From an uncultured Gammaproteobacteria bacterium (GTDB lineage Bacteria; Pseudomonadota; Gammaproteobacteria; HK1): a DNA stretch of 64,000 nucleotides. The position numbers were made by a program, and so were the translations under genes. How positions within the stretch are numbered: the first letter of the stretch is position 1; every line of letters starts with the position of its first letter. The stretch spans positions 242,271 through 306,270 of the forward strand of contig CAMYJH010000002.1 in NCBI GenBank assembly GCA_947258715.1, written 5' to 3'. A model generated the notes under the pieces. The model saw nothing but the letters and a program-made list of their open reading frames with translations, did no database searches and was not told the DNA's origin. Shown piece after piece: positions 1-8,903 of the stretch.

Positions 1-303
1 CTCGATGTGGGTGGCGGCACCGACGCAGAAAAGGTGGCCGAGGCTTTCAAGCTGATCGTATCCGACGAGAACGTCAAGGCGATTTTGGTCAATATCTTTG
101 GCGGAATCGTCCGCTGCGATCTAATCGCTGAAGGCATTATAAGGGCGATCAAGGAAGTCGGGGTGAGTATTCCCGTCGTCGTCCGGCTGGAAGGTACGAA
201 TGTCGAAAAAGGCAGAGAGCTGCTGGATGAAAGCGGTCTGGACGTTATCTCGGCAGAGTCGCTTTCCAAGGCGGCGGAAAAAGCGATAAAACTTGCAGGC
301 TGA
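1..303 (+). CDS. sucC: Succinyl-CoA synthetase beta subunit, C-terminal part (5' end outside window)
   Basis: The last 100 residues of the ADP/GDP-forming succinyl-CoA ligase beta chain, open at the left edge. The visible part is the CoA-ligase domain: it opens with [12 protein letters not shown], carries [10 protein letters not shown] and [10 protein letters not shown], and ends in KAIKLAG, all typical of SucC. The enzyme converts succinyl-CoA, ADP and phosphate to succinate, ATP and CoA in the TCA cycle, working with SucD, which starts 20 bases downstream. The two genes clearly form one transcription unit. Confidence 0.95.
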   Translation, partial: LDVGGGTDAEKVAEAFKLIVSDENVKAILVNIFGGIVRCDLIAEGIIRAIKEVGVSIPVVVRLEGTNVEKGRELLDESGLDVISAESLSKAAEKAIKLAG

Positions 304-323
304 GCAGCGAGCGAAAATACACC

Positions 324-1199
324 ATGAGCGTATTAGTCAACAAAGAAACAAAAGTCATCTGTCAGGGATTTACCGGTAAGCAGGGTACCTTTCATTCGCA
401 GCAGGCCATCGAATACGGCACCAACCTGGTGGGCGGGGTAACGCCGGGAAAAGGCGGCCAGAAGCATCTGGACAGACCTATTTTCAACACGGTCTATGAC
501 GCGGTGAGGGAAACCGGTGCCAACGCCAGCATGATCTACGTACCGGCGGCTTTCGCCGCGGACGCCATCCTGGAAGCCGCTAACGGCGGCATCAGGGTCA
601 TCGCCTGTATCACCGAGGGCATTCCGGTGCTCGACATGTTAAAGGTGAATACCGCGCTGGCGCGATTCCCTGATGTGGGTCTGATCGGGCCAAACTGTCC
701 GGGAATCATAACCCCGGGGGAGTGCAAGATTGGAATCATGCCCGGGTCAATTCACAAGCCGGGGATTATCGGCGTGGTTTCCCGTTCGGGTACCCTCACC
801 TACGAGGCAGTGCACCAGACGACTCAGAACGGCCTGGGTCAAAGCACTTGCATAGGCATCGGAGGAGATCCGATCAACGGCCTGAGTTTCATCGACTGCC
901 TTGACCTGTTTCAGAACGATGACCAGACGGAGGGCATCGTCATGGTCGGCGAGATTGGCGGCAGCGCGGAAGAGGATGCCGCGAATCATATCAAGGCGAG
1001 CGTAACCAAACCGGTGGTGGCCTACGTTGCCGGCGTCACAGCGCCTCCAGGGCGCCGGATGGGGCACGCCGGAGCTATCATTTCCGGTGGCAAAGGCACG
1101 GCGGAGGCCAAGTTCGAAGCGCTGGAATCCGCAGGGGTGCGCACCGTAAAATCCCCTACCGCCATAGGCGACGCTATCAAGGAACTCATGAGTCGCTGA
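324..1199 (+). CDS. sucD: Succinyl-CoA synthetase alpha subunit
   Basis: Full-length (291 aa) alpha subunit of succinyl-CoA ligase in the TCA cycle. The N-terminal CoA-binding Rossmann domain has [11 protein letters not shown] and GGVTPGKGG; the C-terminal ligase domain has [19 protein letters not shown] and [12 protein letters not shown], whose His is the residue phosphorylated during catalysis. The length matches the family (about 290). The ATG lies 20 bases after the sucC stop with only a weak Shine-Dalgarno, which suggests coupled translation. No terminator is visible downstream. Confidence 0.97.
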   Translation: MSVLVNKETKVICQGFTGKQGTFHSQQAIEYGTNLVGGVTPGKGGQKHLDRPIFNTVYDAVRETGANASMIYVPAAFAADAILEAANGGIRVIACITEGIPVLDMLKVNTALARFPDVGLIGPNCPGIITPGECKIGIMPGSIHKPGIIGVVSRSGTLTYEAVHQTTQNGLGQSTCIGIGGDPINGLSFIDCLDLFQNDDQTEGIVMVGEIGGSAEEDAANHIKASVTKPVVAYVAGVTAPPGRRMGHAGAIISGGKGTAEAKFEALESAGVRTVKSPTAIGDAIKELMSR

Positions 1200-1867
<668 letters not shown>

Positions 1868-1894
1868 ACACTCCTCAGTGTTTGTAGCAATGTC

Positions 1895-1926
1895 GCAGCC
1901 GTCCAAACGGCAAGCCGGGCGGCTGC
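1895..1926. terminator. Inverted repeat between convergent glnB and the OGT-like gene
   Basis: GCAGCCG at 1895-1901 pairs with CGGCTGC at 1920-1926, between two genes that end toward each other. There is no clear U-run on either side, so it may be only a structural hairpin or a weak terminator. Confidence 0.35.
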
Positions 1927-1957
1927 AAGAACATGAATCATGCCCGGCGATCTTGGC

Positions 1958-4900
1958 TCAGCCGCTCTCGAGCCGGTCGGACCAGAATTCCGGATTGTTG
2001 TTTACCGCCGATTTCGCCCGCAGCGCCTGAGAAACGTCAGTCAGCGGCATGCCGTGACGCATGCGCACCAGCAGCCGCCGGCGCTCCATCTCGGGTCGCT
2101 GGAAGGGGTTGCTTCTGAGCCGTTCCAGAGACTCGAGGTTCTGCTCTCCCAGAAAGTACGAGGAGAAGCTTCGCAGGCATTCATACTGGTCATGGGCGCA
2201 GGCTTCACACCATGCCGAAAGCCGGTCTCCGGGGTCGATAGCGTCGAAATGGGGTGACGCCGGCAGGAAGGGCCGGTCAAACGCGCGCTTTCTATCGTTG
2301 CCGAGATGCATGAGCTTTGTCAGAGCCTCGGTGGCTTGAGATCGATATCCCAGCGCCCAGGCAATTCTGGCCAGACTGTTGAGGCGCGCCGCCGCCTCAA
2401 TATCGGGGCCGGCCTCGGCCACGAGTTTAAACGCGGCTTGCAGGCTCGCGAGCCGGCTCGAGGGTTCTGACTCGGTGTCGACAGCAGCGACGAAGTAAGC
2501 CAGCATCTGTGTCCATCGAGCTTCGGACTCCGTGCGCTTTGAAGCGATTCGGGACTTCCAGCTGTCCACGCGTGAGCGGGCGTAACTCTTGGAAAGGAGA
2601 TAACTCCAGATTGCCTTCTCGTCGGCTTCACGGACCATCGCCTGCTCACCGCCGTCCTCGGCCACGAGGCCGCTTTGGACGAGCCTTTTTCGCCGATCCT
2701 CTTTACACGCAAAGAGGTTAAGGACGTAAGGATCCAGCGACTGCGACGTATCGACCGGCGCGAGAAGCCCAAGTCCGGGGATCAGCCGAAAGGGCTGGTA
2801 GCCGAGATTCAAAAATTTGCGCACCAGGGCCAGGTCGAATTCTTCCTCGTTCTTTATCTCGAACATAACCAGCGGCGACTCCCGGTCGAAGAAATTCCGA
2901 CCCCCATCGATGATTTGCTTTTCTGCGCCTTCCGCATCCAGTTTTACCAGGTCCACGGATTCGATTCCGAAGCGATAAGCGACGTCGTCCAGCCTCAACA
3001 CCTTGACCAGCTCGCCTCGCTGAAATCTAGAAGTGTCTTCCACCAGCCGGTAGGATTCTGAGCCTGAGGGCATCGAAAACCTGAGTTCGCCGCTTTTATC
3101 GCTCAAAGCGTGCTCGAAAATCTCGACGTTCTCAACATCGTCTAAGGCCACATTCGCCCGCAGCCATCTGGCTGTGGTCGATGAGGGCTCGACGCTGAAG
3201 ACGCGCCCATGGGCTCCGACGCGCCTAAGCGCAAGCAGCGTGTATACGCCGAAGTTGGCGCCGACGTCCAAAACGCGCATTCCCGGCGCCAGGAAGCCGT
3301 TCAGGAATGCGGTCTCGTCCTCGAACCAGTCTTCCTGCTCCAGCAGCACGTAAAGCGTGAGCTGACTGATATCGTCGGGCAAAACCATGCGGCCGCCGTC
3401 GAGGGCCCGAATTTCCACCGCCCCGTCGACATTGATCGGCGATGCAGCATGGTCATGGCTTTGCCGTTCAGAACCGAGCCACCGCTGCCAACATTGAAGA
3501 TAATTGTGTTCTATCTCCCGGACCAACGAGGGCGCGTCGCAAAGAGGCGATGCGAGCATTCGGTCGCGCGTCGTTTCGCCGTAGATCCGGCGTCGTTCTT
3601 CGTCCTCGGCAAGCGCAACGGCTTTATTGACGTATTCATCCTGCGACGACGCAACCAGCTCGTGGAGCTGCATAGCACTGAGCACGCTGGCCCCCACCCG
3701 CCCCGCGTGCGCTTCGCCCGACAGCGTCACCACCGGAACGCCCATGTACAGCGCCTCGCAGGTGGTGGTCGTGCCGTTGTAAGGGAAGGTATCCAGGGCG
3801 ATGTCCACACGTGCATATAACGCCAGGTGGTCCTCCAGTGTTGCCGTGCGACCAAGAAGCTTGATCCGATCCGATGACAAGCCGGCCGCCTCAAAGCGCC
3901 CCTCGACCCGCGTGCACGTGGCGGGGTCTACCAGCGCGCTGGATTTGAGCAGCAGCTTGGACCCGGGCACCCTTTCCAGAATTCGGCACCAGCATTGGAT
4001 CACCTCGGGAGAGATTTTGGGCAGCTCGTTAAAAGAGCCAAATGTGACCGCGCCGCCCGATTCGTTCCTCCGCCCGGCCGCTGGCGCGGTCTGCGGCGGC
4101 CGGTAGCACAGGAATCCATGTGCTAAACGGACGAGAGTTTCCGAGTAATCCCGGTCGGCATCCCCGGGCGGATCGGCGATTGCATCGGTCAAGCGGTAGT
4201 CCACCTCCGGCAGACCGGTGGTTGCGGGGTAACCGAGATAAGTAAATTGAACCGGCGCAGGCTTCTGCGCGAACACCGGCAACCGGTTAGCGGCGAAGTG
4301 GCCGGCGAGGTCCACCAGCAAGTCAATCTGGTCCTCGCCTATGCGCTCGGCCAGCACCTCGTTGCTGGATGAGCTTATGTCGCGCCAATGGTCGGAGACA
4401 GCGTTTATGCGTTCGGTTACGTGATCCGGGTTTGCGACGTCCGAATAACAGTACACCTCGAATCGCTCCCGATCGTGAGCCTCGATCAGAGGTTCAATGA
4501 AAAAAGCCACCGAATGCAAACGGAAATCCGGAGACACGTAACCTACCCGCAGGCGGCGCTTCGGCGTGCGGTCGTAACGGTGACGGACCATCGCCCGAAT
4601 CCGCTCCGGCGCAAGCGAACGCAGGTAGCAAGCATGTAATTCATCCACCAAACCGGCATCGTTCCGCAAGCGATAGTGGTTAATGGCTATGAAGTTCGAC
4701 AAAGTTGTCGAGTTCAGGGGATCGATGTCCAGGGATTTTCTGTAGGCGTCGACTGCCTCATCGTAACGCCCCTGGAGGTGGTAGGTTCCGCCAAGGTTAT
4801 CGTAGCCGCGATCGAAATCGGACTGGATGCGAACCGCTTGTTCAAAAATCCTTGCCGCATCCTCGTAGTCCCCGTTGCCGCTCAAGAGTATTCCCAGATC

Positions 4901-5830
4901 GTTGAGAACGTCCGGCTGGCGGGGATCGGCATCAAGCGCTCTACGATACCAGGCAATGGCGTCCGTTCGCCTGTCGACCTTGGCCGCGGTTTCCGCCAGC
5001 CGCCTCCAGATTAGCGGGTTTCCCGGGCTGCGCTCGGCGACCGCTTGATACTCCGTGATCGCGGCGACGGGGTCCCCGCCCCGCCGCAACTCCTCGGCGA
5101 AACGCATCCGTAATTCGTCATCTTGCGGCCCGCGCTCGAGGGCTGCACGGTAGTACTCGGCAGAGCGTCCGGGCTTTCCCAGCCGCGAGTAGAGATTGGC
5201 GAGGTTGCGGTACGCCATCGGCGACGAAGGATTGTTTCTAATCGCACATTCCAGCGTATGCCGTGCTTCGTCGTATCGACCGATCTGCACATACACCGCT
5301 CCCAGATCGTTCAGCGCTTCGGCATGAGTGTTGTCGAGCGCGATGGTGCGCTCGAGACGAGTATTGGCGGTCTCAATATCGCCGCGCTGCAAATGCAGTG
5401 CGGCCAGAGCGTAATGAATCGCCGCCCGCTCTGGTTCCAGGCCGATCGCTGTCTCGAGCAGGCGCGTAGCCTCATCTGGCCTTCCAAGGAGCCGTCGCAG
5501 ATCGGCCAGATCGGCGAGGATATCCACGTCATTGGGCGCGAGCGCGCGTGCGCGTTCGAGACAGGTTTCTGCCTCGCCAAGCTTTTCTCGCTGCGCGTGA
5601 ATCCGGCCGAGGAGATGAAGCCCGGGGACGAAATCGGAGTCCTGGTCGAGAATCGTCCGATAGATCTGTTCGGCTCCAGTGAGGTCGCCTTGGGAATGCC
5701 GGCTCACGGCATCGCGAAACAGCACGCTGATCGCGTCGCTGCCAAGAGCCGCCCCGGAAGGCACGGCCGGTGGCGGGTCAGGGGAAACTCCACCGCCCAG
5801 GGAAAGTCGCAACCAGCGAAGTAAACCCAT
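1958..5830 (-). CDS. TPR / O-GlcNAc-transferase-like / FkbM methyltransferase fusion protein
   Basis: A 1290-residue cytoplasmic-looking protein with no signal peptide or membrane segment. About residues 37-390 are tandem tetratricopeptide repeats (ALNDLGAVYVQIGRYDEA). Residues about 425-790 match the bacterial SPINDLY/OGT glycosyltransferase family (GT41): RLRVGYVSPDFRLHS, FTYLGYPATTGLPEVDYR, LGRTATLEDHLALY and TFPYNGTTTTCEALYMGV. Residues about 803-1045 are an FkbM-type SAM methyltransferase: VLDVGANFGVYT, FSVEPS and VDLVKLDAEGAE. The last 240 residues are helical and unassigned. The likely role, by inference, is glycosylation of protein targets recruited by the TPRs, with methylation of the sugar or peptide; the target is unknown. 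It stands alone between glnB and a small gene. The ATG at 5830 is the most upstream plausible start and has a weak ribosome site. Confidence 0.85.
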   Translation of the reverse strand: MGLLRWLRLSLGGGVSPDPPPAVPSGAALGSDAISVLFRDAVSRHSQGDLTGAEQIYRTILDQDSDFVPGLHLLGRIHAQREKLGEAETCLERARALAPNDVDILADLADLRRLLGRPDEATRLLETAIGLEPERAAIHYALAALHLQRGDIETANTRLERTIALDNTHAEALNDLGAVYVQIGRYDEARHTLECAIRNNPSSPMAYRNLANLYSRLGKPGRSAEYYRAALERGPQDDELRMRFAEELRRGGDPVAAITEYQAVAERSPGNPLIWRRLAETAAKVDRRTDAIAWYRRALDADPRQPDVLNDLGILLSGNGDYEDAARIFEQAVRIQSDFDRGYDNLGGTYHLQGRYDEAVDAYRKSLDIDPLNSTTLSNFIAINHYRLRNDAGLVDELHACYLRSLAPERIRAMVRHRYDRTPKRRLRVGYVSPDFRLHSVAFFIEPLIEAHDRERFEVYCYSDVANPDHVTERINAVSDHWRDISSSSNEVLAERIGEDQIDLLVDLAGHFAANRLPVFAQKPAPVQFTYLGYPATTGLPEVDYRLTDAIADPPGDADRDYSETLVRLAHGFLCYRPPQTAPAAGRRNESGGAVTFGSFNELPKISPEVIQCWCRILERVPGSKLLLKSSALVDPATCTRVEGRFEAAGLSSDRIKLLGRTATLEDHLALYARVDIALDTFPYNGTTTTCEALYMGVPVVTLSGEAHAGRVGASVLSAMQLHELVASSQDEYVNKAVALAEDEERRRIYGETTRDRMLASPLCDAPSLVREIEHNYLQCWQRWLGSERQSHDHAASPINVDGAVEIRALDGGRMVLPDDISQLTLYVLLEQEDWFEDETAFLNGFLAPGMRVLDVGANFGVYTLLALRRVGAHGRVFSVEPSSTTARWLRANVALDDVENVEIFEHALSDKSGELRFSMPSGSESYRLVEDTSRFQRGELVKVLRLDDVAYRFGIESVDLVKLDAEGAEKQIIDGGRNFFDRESPLVMFEIKNEEEFDLALVRKFLNLGYQPFRLIPGLGLLAPVDTSQSLDPYVLNLFACKEDRRKRLVQSGLVAEDGGEQAMVREADEKAIWSYLLSKSYARSRVDSWKSRIASKRTESEARWTQMLAYFVAAVDTESEPSSRLASLQAAFKLVAEAGPDIEAAARLNSLARIAWALGYRSQATEALTKLMHLGNDRKRAFDRPFLPASPHFDAIDPGDRLSAWCEACAHDQYECLRSFSSYFLGEQNLESLERLRSNPFQRPEMERRRLLVRMRHGMPLTDVSQALRAKSAVNNNPEFWSDRLESG

Positions 5831-5907
5831 GGAAAAAGCCTGCTTGTGGCCGCAGCATCAGCACGGCCGGAACGATCGCAGTAGGAGGAGGCCGGACCGT
5901 GTCCGCG

Positions 5908-6216
5908 TTAATTTCGGTTGAGGCTCAAAATGAGACCTTTTGTTGCCTCATCGACGAAGGTTTCCTTGTACCCGAGCTCCTTGAGCTCCCACTTGAAGGT
6001 GTTTCCGAGACGGGCTTTCCCGTAGATACCGAGCTTGTGCTCGAGCTGAAAATCGGCTGCTTTGAGGTAAATCTTGTCCAGCGCCTTGCCCAGCTTTTTT
6101 TTCGCCTTCCTGCTCAGGGCCTCGGCCTCGCTCTCGGATTCGTACTGCCGGGCGAGTTCCCGGGCAAGCGATATGGAAAACTCGTCCAGATCCTTATTAC
6201 TCATCTTGTTGAACAT
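5908..6216 (-). CDS. Small conserved-looking hypothetical protein
   Basis: A 102-residue soluble, charged protein that I do not recognise. Helical stretches rich in Lys, Glu and Ala (EALSRKAKKKLGKALDKIY) occupy the middle, and the C-terminus is WELKELGYKETFVDEATKG. A second ATG at 6204 (MSNKDLDEF) is an equally possible start. It lies on the same strand as the large glycosyltransferase gene and bamD, 41 bases after the bamD stop-proximal region. There are no domain motifs, signal peptide or cysteines to suggest a function. Confidence 0.55.
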   Translation of the reverse strand: MFNKMSNKDLDEFSISLARELARQYESESEAEALSRKAKKKLGKALDKIYLKAADFQLEHKLGIYGKARLGNTFKWELKELGYKETFVDEATKGLILSLNRN

Positions 6217-6257
6217 GCCGCGAATCGCTGCCCGTATATCTAGTGCATTAAGAGCCG

Positions 6258-7049
6258 CTATTTGCCGTTGAAATCGCCGACTTCTGAAATTCCTTCGTAA
6301 TTCGGATAATTCAGACGCAGCACGCGAACGCTGTCAGCCGCAAGTTCGTCGAGGCCCATACCGGAGTACGCCTTTGCCATCACCACCAGCGCATCCGGCA
6401 CCGCCGGCGTTCGCTGAAAATTCTCCAATACATAGCGGGCGCGATTGGCCGCGGCCACGTAAGCCCCGCGCCGCATGTAGTAGTTGGCGACGTGAATCTC
6501 GTGCCGCGCCAGCATATTCTTAAGGTAGACCATACGCTGCGCCGCATCCTTGGCGTACCTGCTGTTAGGAAAGCGCCGCACGAGTTCAGAAAACGCATCG
6601 AAAGACTCGCGAGCCGCGCCCGGATCACGAAGTGACATGTCCCGGGGGATAAAGCGATCGAGAAAGTTCCGGCCCTGCGTAAAGTGCACCAGGCCTTTTA
6701 GGTAATGGGCGTAATCGACGTTCGGATGTCTGGGGTGAAGCTTAATAAATCGGTCGGCCGCTGCGATGGCTGACGCCGGTTCATCGTACTTATAGTACGC
6801 ATAGGCGATGTCGAGCTGCGCCTGTTGGGCTAACATGCCGAATGGAAACCGCGATTCGAGCTTCTGATAGTAGTCGATGGCCGTTTCGTAGTCGCCGTTT
6901 TCCAGGTTCGCCTTCGCCTCTTCGTACAGGCGTGCGGCCGGCCAGTCGCGCGTCTTGTCCTCCTCCTTGCCCCAACTGGCACAACCGGCGACGAGCGTGA
7001 GCACGGTAAAAAGGGTAATAACCGCGCCAATGTAGGTCATGGTTTTCAT
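6258..7049 (-). CDS. bamD: Outer membrane protein assembly factor BamD (lipoprotein)
   Basis: A 263-residue lipoprotein of the BAM complex, which folds beta-barrel proteins into the outer membrane. The signal peptide ends in the lipobox LVAGC, giving Cys23 as the lipidated residue. The rest is TPR-like: [28 protein letters not shown] is split over helices, followed by [19 protein letters not shown] and HYLKGLVHF, all standard BamD/ComL features. It is divergent from rluD with a 45-base gap, the same arrangement as in many gammaproteobacteria. Confidence 0.95.
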   Translation of the reverse strand: MKTMTYIGAVITLFTVLTLVAGCASWGKEEDKTRDWPAARLYEEAKANLENGDYETAIDYYQKLESRFPFGMLAQQAQLDIAYAYYKYDEPASAIAAADRFIKLHPRHPNVDYAHYLKGLVHFTQGRNFLDRFIPRDMSLRDPGAARESFDAFSELVRRFPNSRYAKDAAQRMVYLKNMLARHEIHVANYYMRRGAYVAAANRARYVLENFQRTPAVPDALVVMAKAYSGMGLDELAADSVRVLRLNYPNYEGISEVGDFNGK

Positions 7050-7094
7050 CGGAGCTAGAGTAATTCAGAAGCCGTCTCGCGGCAAAGAATAGCC

Positions 7095-8048
7095 ATGAGT
7101 GATCGAACTCACCTCGTCGCCACGATTCCCAAGGCGCTCGCAGGCGCGCGTCTGGATCAGGCGCTGGCGCAACTGTTTCCGCAATACTCCCGCAGCCGTA
7201 TCCAGCAGTGGATTCGATCCGGACACGCGATCTTGGATGGTCGGCGAGGCAGACAAAAAGACCTAGTTGACGGAGGAGAGCGGGTAGAAATTCAGATTCA
7301 CGTCGAGCCCGACGAACGCTGGATCGCAGAGCCCATCGAACTCAATGTCGTGCACGAGGACGAGAGTCTGCTGGTGGTGAACAAACCCGCAGGTCTGGTG
7401 GTACATCCCGGTGCCGGCAATCCGGCCGGCACGCTGGTCAACGCGCTGCTTCATTATCGCCCCGCCCTGGCGAAGGTGCCGCGCGCCGGTATCGTGCACA
7501 GGCTGGACAAGGATACCTCAGGGCTAATGCTGGTGGCCAAGGATCTAGCGACGCACAAGCGTCTGGTGGAGCTCATCGCTGAGCGCGCGGTAGGGCGGGA
7601 ATACGAGGCCATCGTTCTCGGCCACGTCATCAGCGGTGGCCGGCTGGACGGCGCTATTGGTCGACATCCGCTAAAACGCACGCGCATGGCCGTGGTGCCT
7701 GGGGGCCGGGTAGCAACGACCCACATACGCGTCATCCGCCGCTACCCCGGCCTGACCCACTTGAAGGCCCGGCTTGAAACCGGGCGCACGCATCAGATCC
7801 GCGTGCACCTCGCCCACGCGGGCCACCCGCTGGTCGGAGACCGAAGTTACGGAGGCTACGGCAAGTCGCCGCTGGGGGCCGACCCCGTGTTGAAGCAAGC
7901 GGTCCGAAGCTTTCCCCGCCAGGCGCTGCACGCTGCCAAGCTGACTCTTCCGGGCAGCGAAGGGGAAGCCGACCGCAGCTGGAGCGCACCCTTACCTGCG
8001 GACATGGCGGAACTGCTCGAGCTCGCCCGCTCGGTGCCCGGCTCATGA
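7095..8048 (+). CDS. rluD: 23S rRNA pseudouridine(1911/1915/1917) synthase
   Basis: A 317-residue RluA-family pseudouridine synthase. An N-terminal S4 RNA-binding domain (residues about 20-80, LDQALAQLFPQYSRSRIQQW) precedes the catalytic domain with the signature HRLDKDTSGL; Asp138 is the catalytic aspartate. TGRTHQIRVHLAHAGHPLVGD completes the family pattern. It modifies helix 69 of 23S rRNA. The stop overlaps the start of pgeF by four bases, so the two are co-translated, and bamD is divergent upstream, as in E. coli. Confidence 0.95.
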   Translation: MSDRTHLVATIPKALAGARLDQALAQLFPQYSRSRIQQWIRSGHAILDGRRGRQKDLVDGGERVEIQIHVEPDERWIAEPIELNVVHEDESLLVVNKPAGLVVHPGAGNPAGTLVNALLHYRPALAKVPRAGIVHRLDKDTSGLMLVAKDLATHKRLVELIAERAVGREYEAIVLGHVISGGRLDGAIGRHPLKRTRMAVVPGGRVATTHIRVIRRYPGLTHLKARLETGRTHQIRVHLAHAGHPLVGDRSYGGYGKSPLGADPVLKQAVRSFPRQALHAAKLTLPGSEGEADRSWSAPLPADMAELLELARSVPGS

Positions 8049-8821
8049 GCCATCAGGCGACGGGCAGCAGTTCCGGAGGGGAGCTATTGGCACCCATCGT
8101 CCCTGACTGGCCGGCGCCCGTGAACGTGCGCGCCTACTCGACCACCCGCGTGGGTGGGGTAAGCGGGCCGCCCTTCGACAGCCTCAACTTGTCTTTCTCC
8201 TGCGGTGACGATCCGCAACGGGTAAAGCATAACCGTACGCGGGTCATATCAGCACTGGGTCTTCCTGAACCACCGCGATGGCTGAAACAGGTCCACGGCA
8301 CCCGGGTCGTGGACGCGGACTTGGCCGTACGTGGTCCGCAAGCGGATGCCTCAACCTCGGGCCAGCCGAGTCAGGTTCTGGCGGTGATGACGGCGGATTG
8401 TATTCCGGTTCTGATTTGTGACCGCCTTGGCCGCCGGGTGGCGGCCGCGCACGCTGGCTGGCGAGGAGTTGCCGCAGGGGTGCTGGAAGGCACCGTCGCG
8501 GCGCTCGATTTGAACCCCTCGGATCTGCTGGCATGGCTTGGACCCGGGATCGGGCCGGGGGCCTTCGAAGTGGGACCGGAAGTGCGGGAGGCCTTTCTCG
8601 CCGCGGATCCGGGCGCGGCGCGCTCATTTCGGCCGGGAAACGCTGATCGCCTGCTGGCGGATCTCTACCAACTCGCGCGCCGGCGGCTCGCGCGCGCAGG
8701 CGTCGACGCCGTGTTCGGCGGACAGCACTGCACCTATAGCGACCCGGCGCGGTTCTTTTCCTACCGGCGCGAGGGCAAGCGAAGCGGGCGAATGGGAAGC
8801 TTTATCTGGCTCGAAGATTGA
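8045..8821 (+). CDS. pgeF: Peptidoglycan editing factor / multicopper-oxidase-like purine nucleosidase (YfiH, LACC1 family)
   Basis: A 258-residue member of the YfiH/DUF152 family. The zinc-site residues are visible in KQVHGTRVV (His), MTADCIPV (Cys) and AAHAGWRGVAAGV (His). Family members have been reported as purine nucleoside phosphorylase/adenosine deaminase-like enzymes and as peptidoglycan editing factors. The ATG overlaps the rluD stop (ATGA), the usual rluD-yfiH coupling. Confidence 0.92.
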   Translation: MSHQATGSSSGGELLAPIVPDWPAPVNVRAYSTTRVGGVSGPPFDSLNLSFSCGDDPQRVKHNRTRVISALGLPEPPRWLKQVHGTRVVDADLAVRGPQADASTSGQPSQVLAVMTADCIPVLICDRLGRRVAAAHAGWRGVAAGVLEGTVAALDLNPSDLLAWLGPGIGPGAFEVGPEVREAFLAADPGAARSFRPGNADRLLADLYQLARRRLARAGVDAVFGGQHCTYSDPARFFSYRREGKRSGRMGSFIWLED

Positions 8822-8837
8822 TCAATGCCCCGACTGT

Positions 8838-8866
8838 CTTGATTTGTGCCGTTACGCCCGCATCTA
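8838..8866 (+). promoter_or_regulatory. Candidate sigma-32 (heat-shock) promoter of clpB
   Basis: CTTGATT at 8838-8844 and CCCGCATCTA at 8857-8866, separated by 12 bases, resemble the RpoH consensus CTTGAAA / CCCCATnTA. The element lies about 40 bases before the clpB ATG. This is a match by eye, with two departures from consensus in the core. Confidence 0.5.
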
Positions 8867-8903
8867 AAAGCTACTCGATAGCGGCCTTCAGGGAGCGTTT
8901 TCC

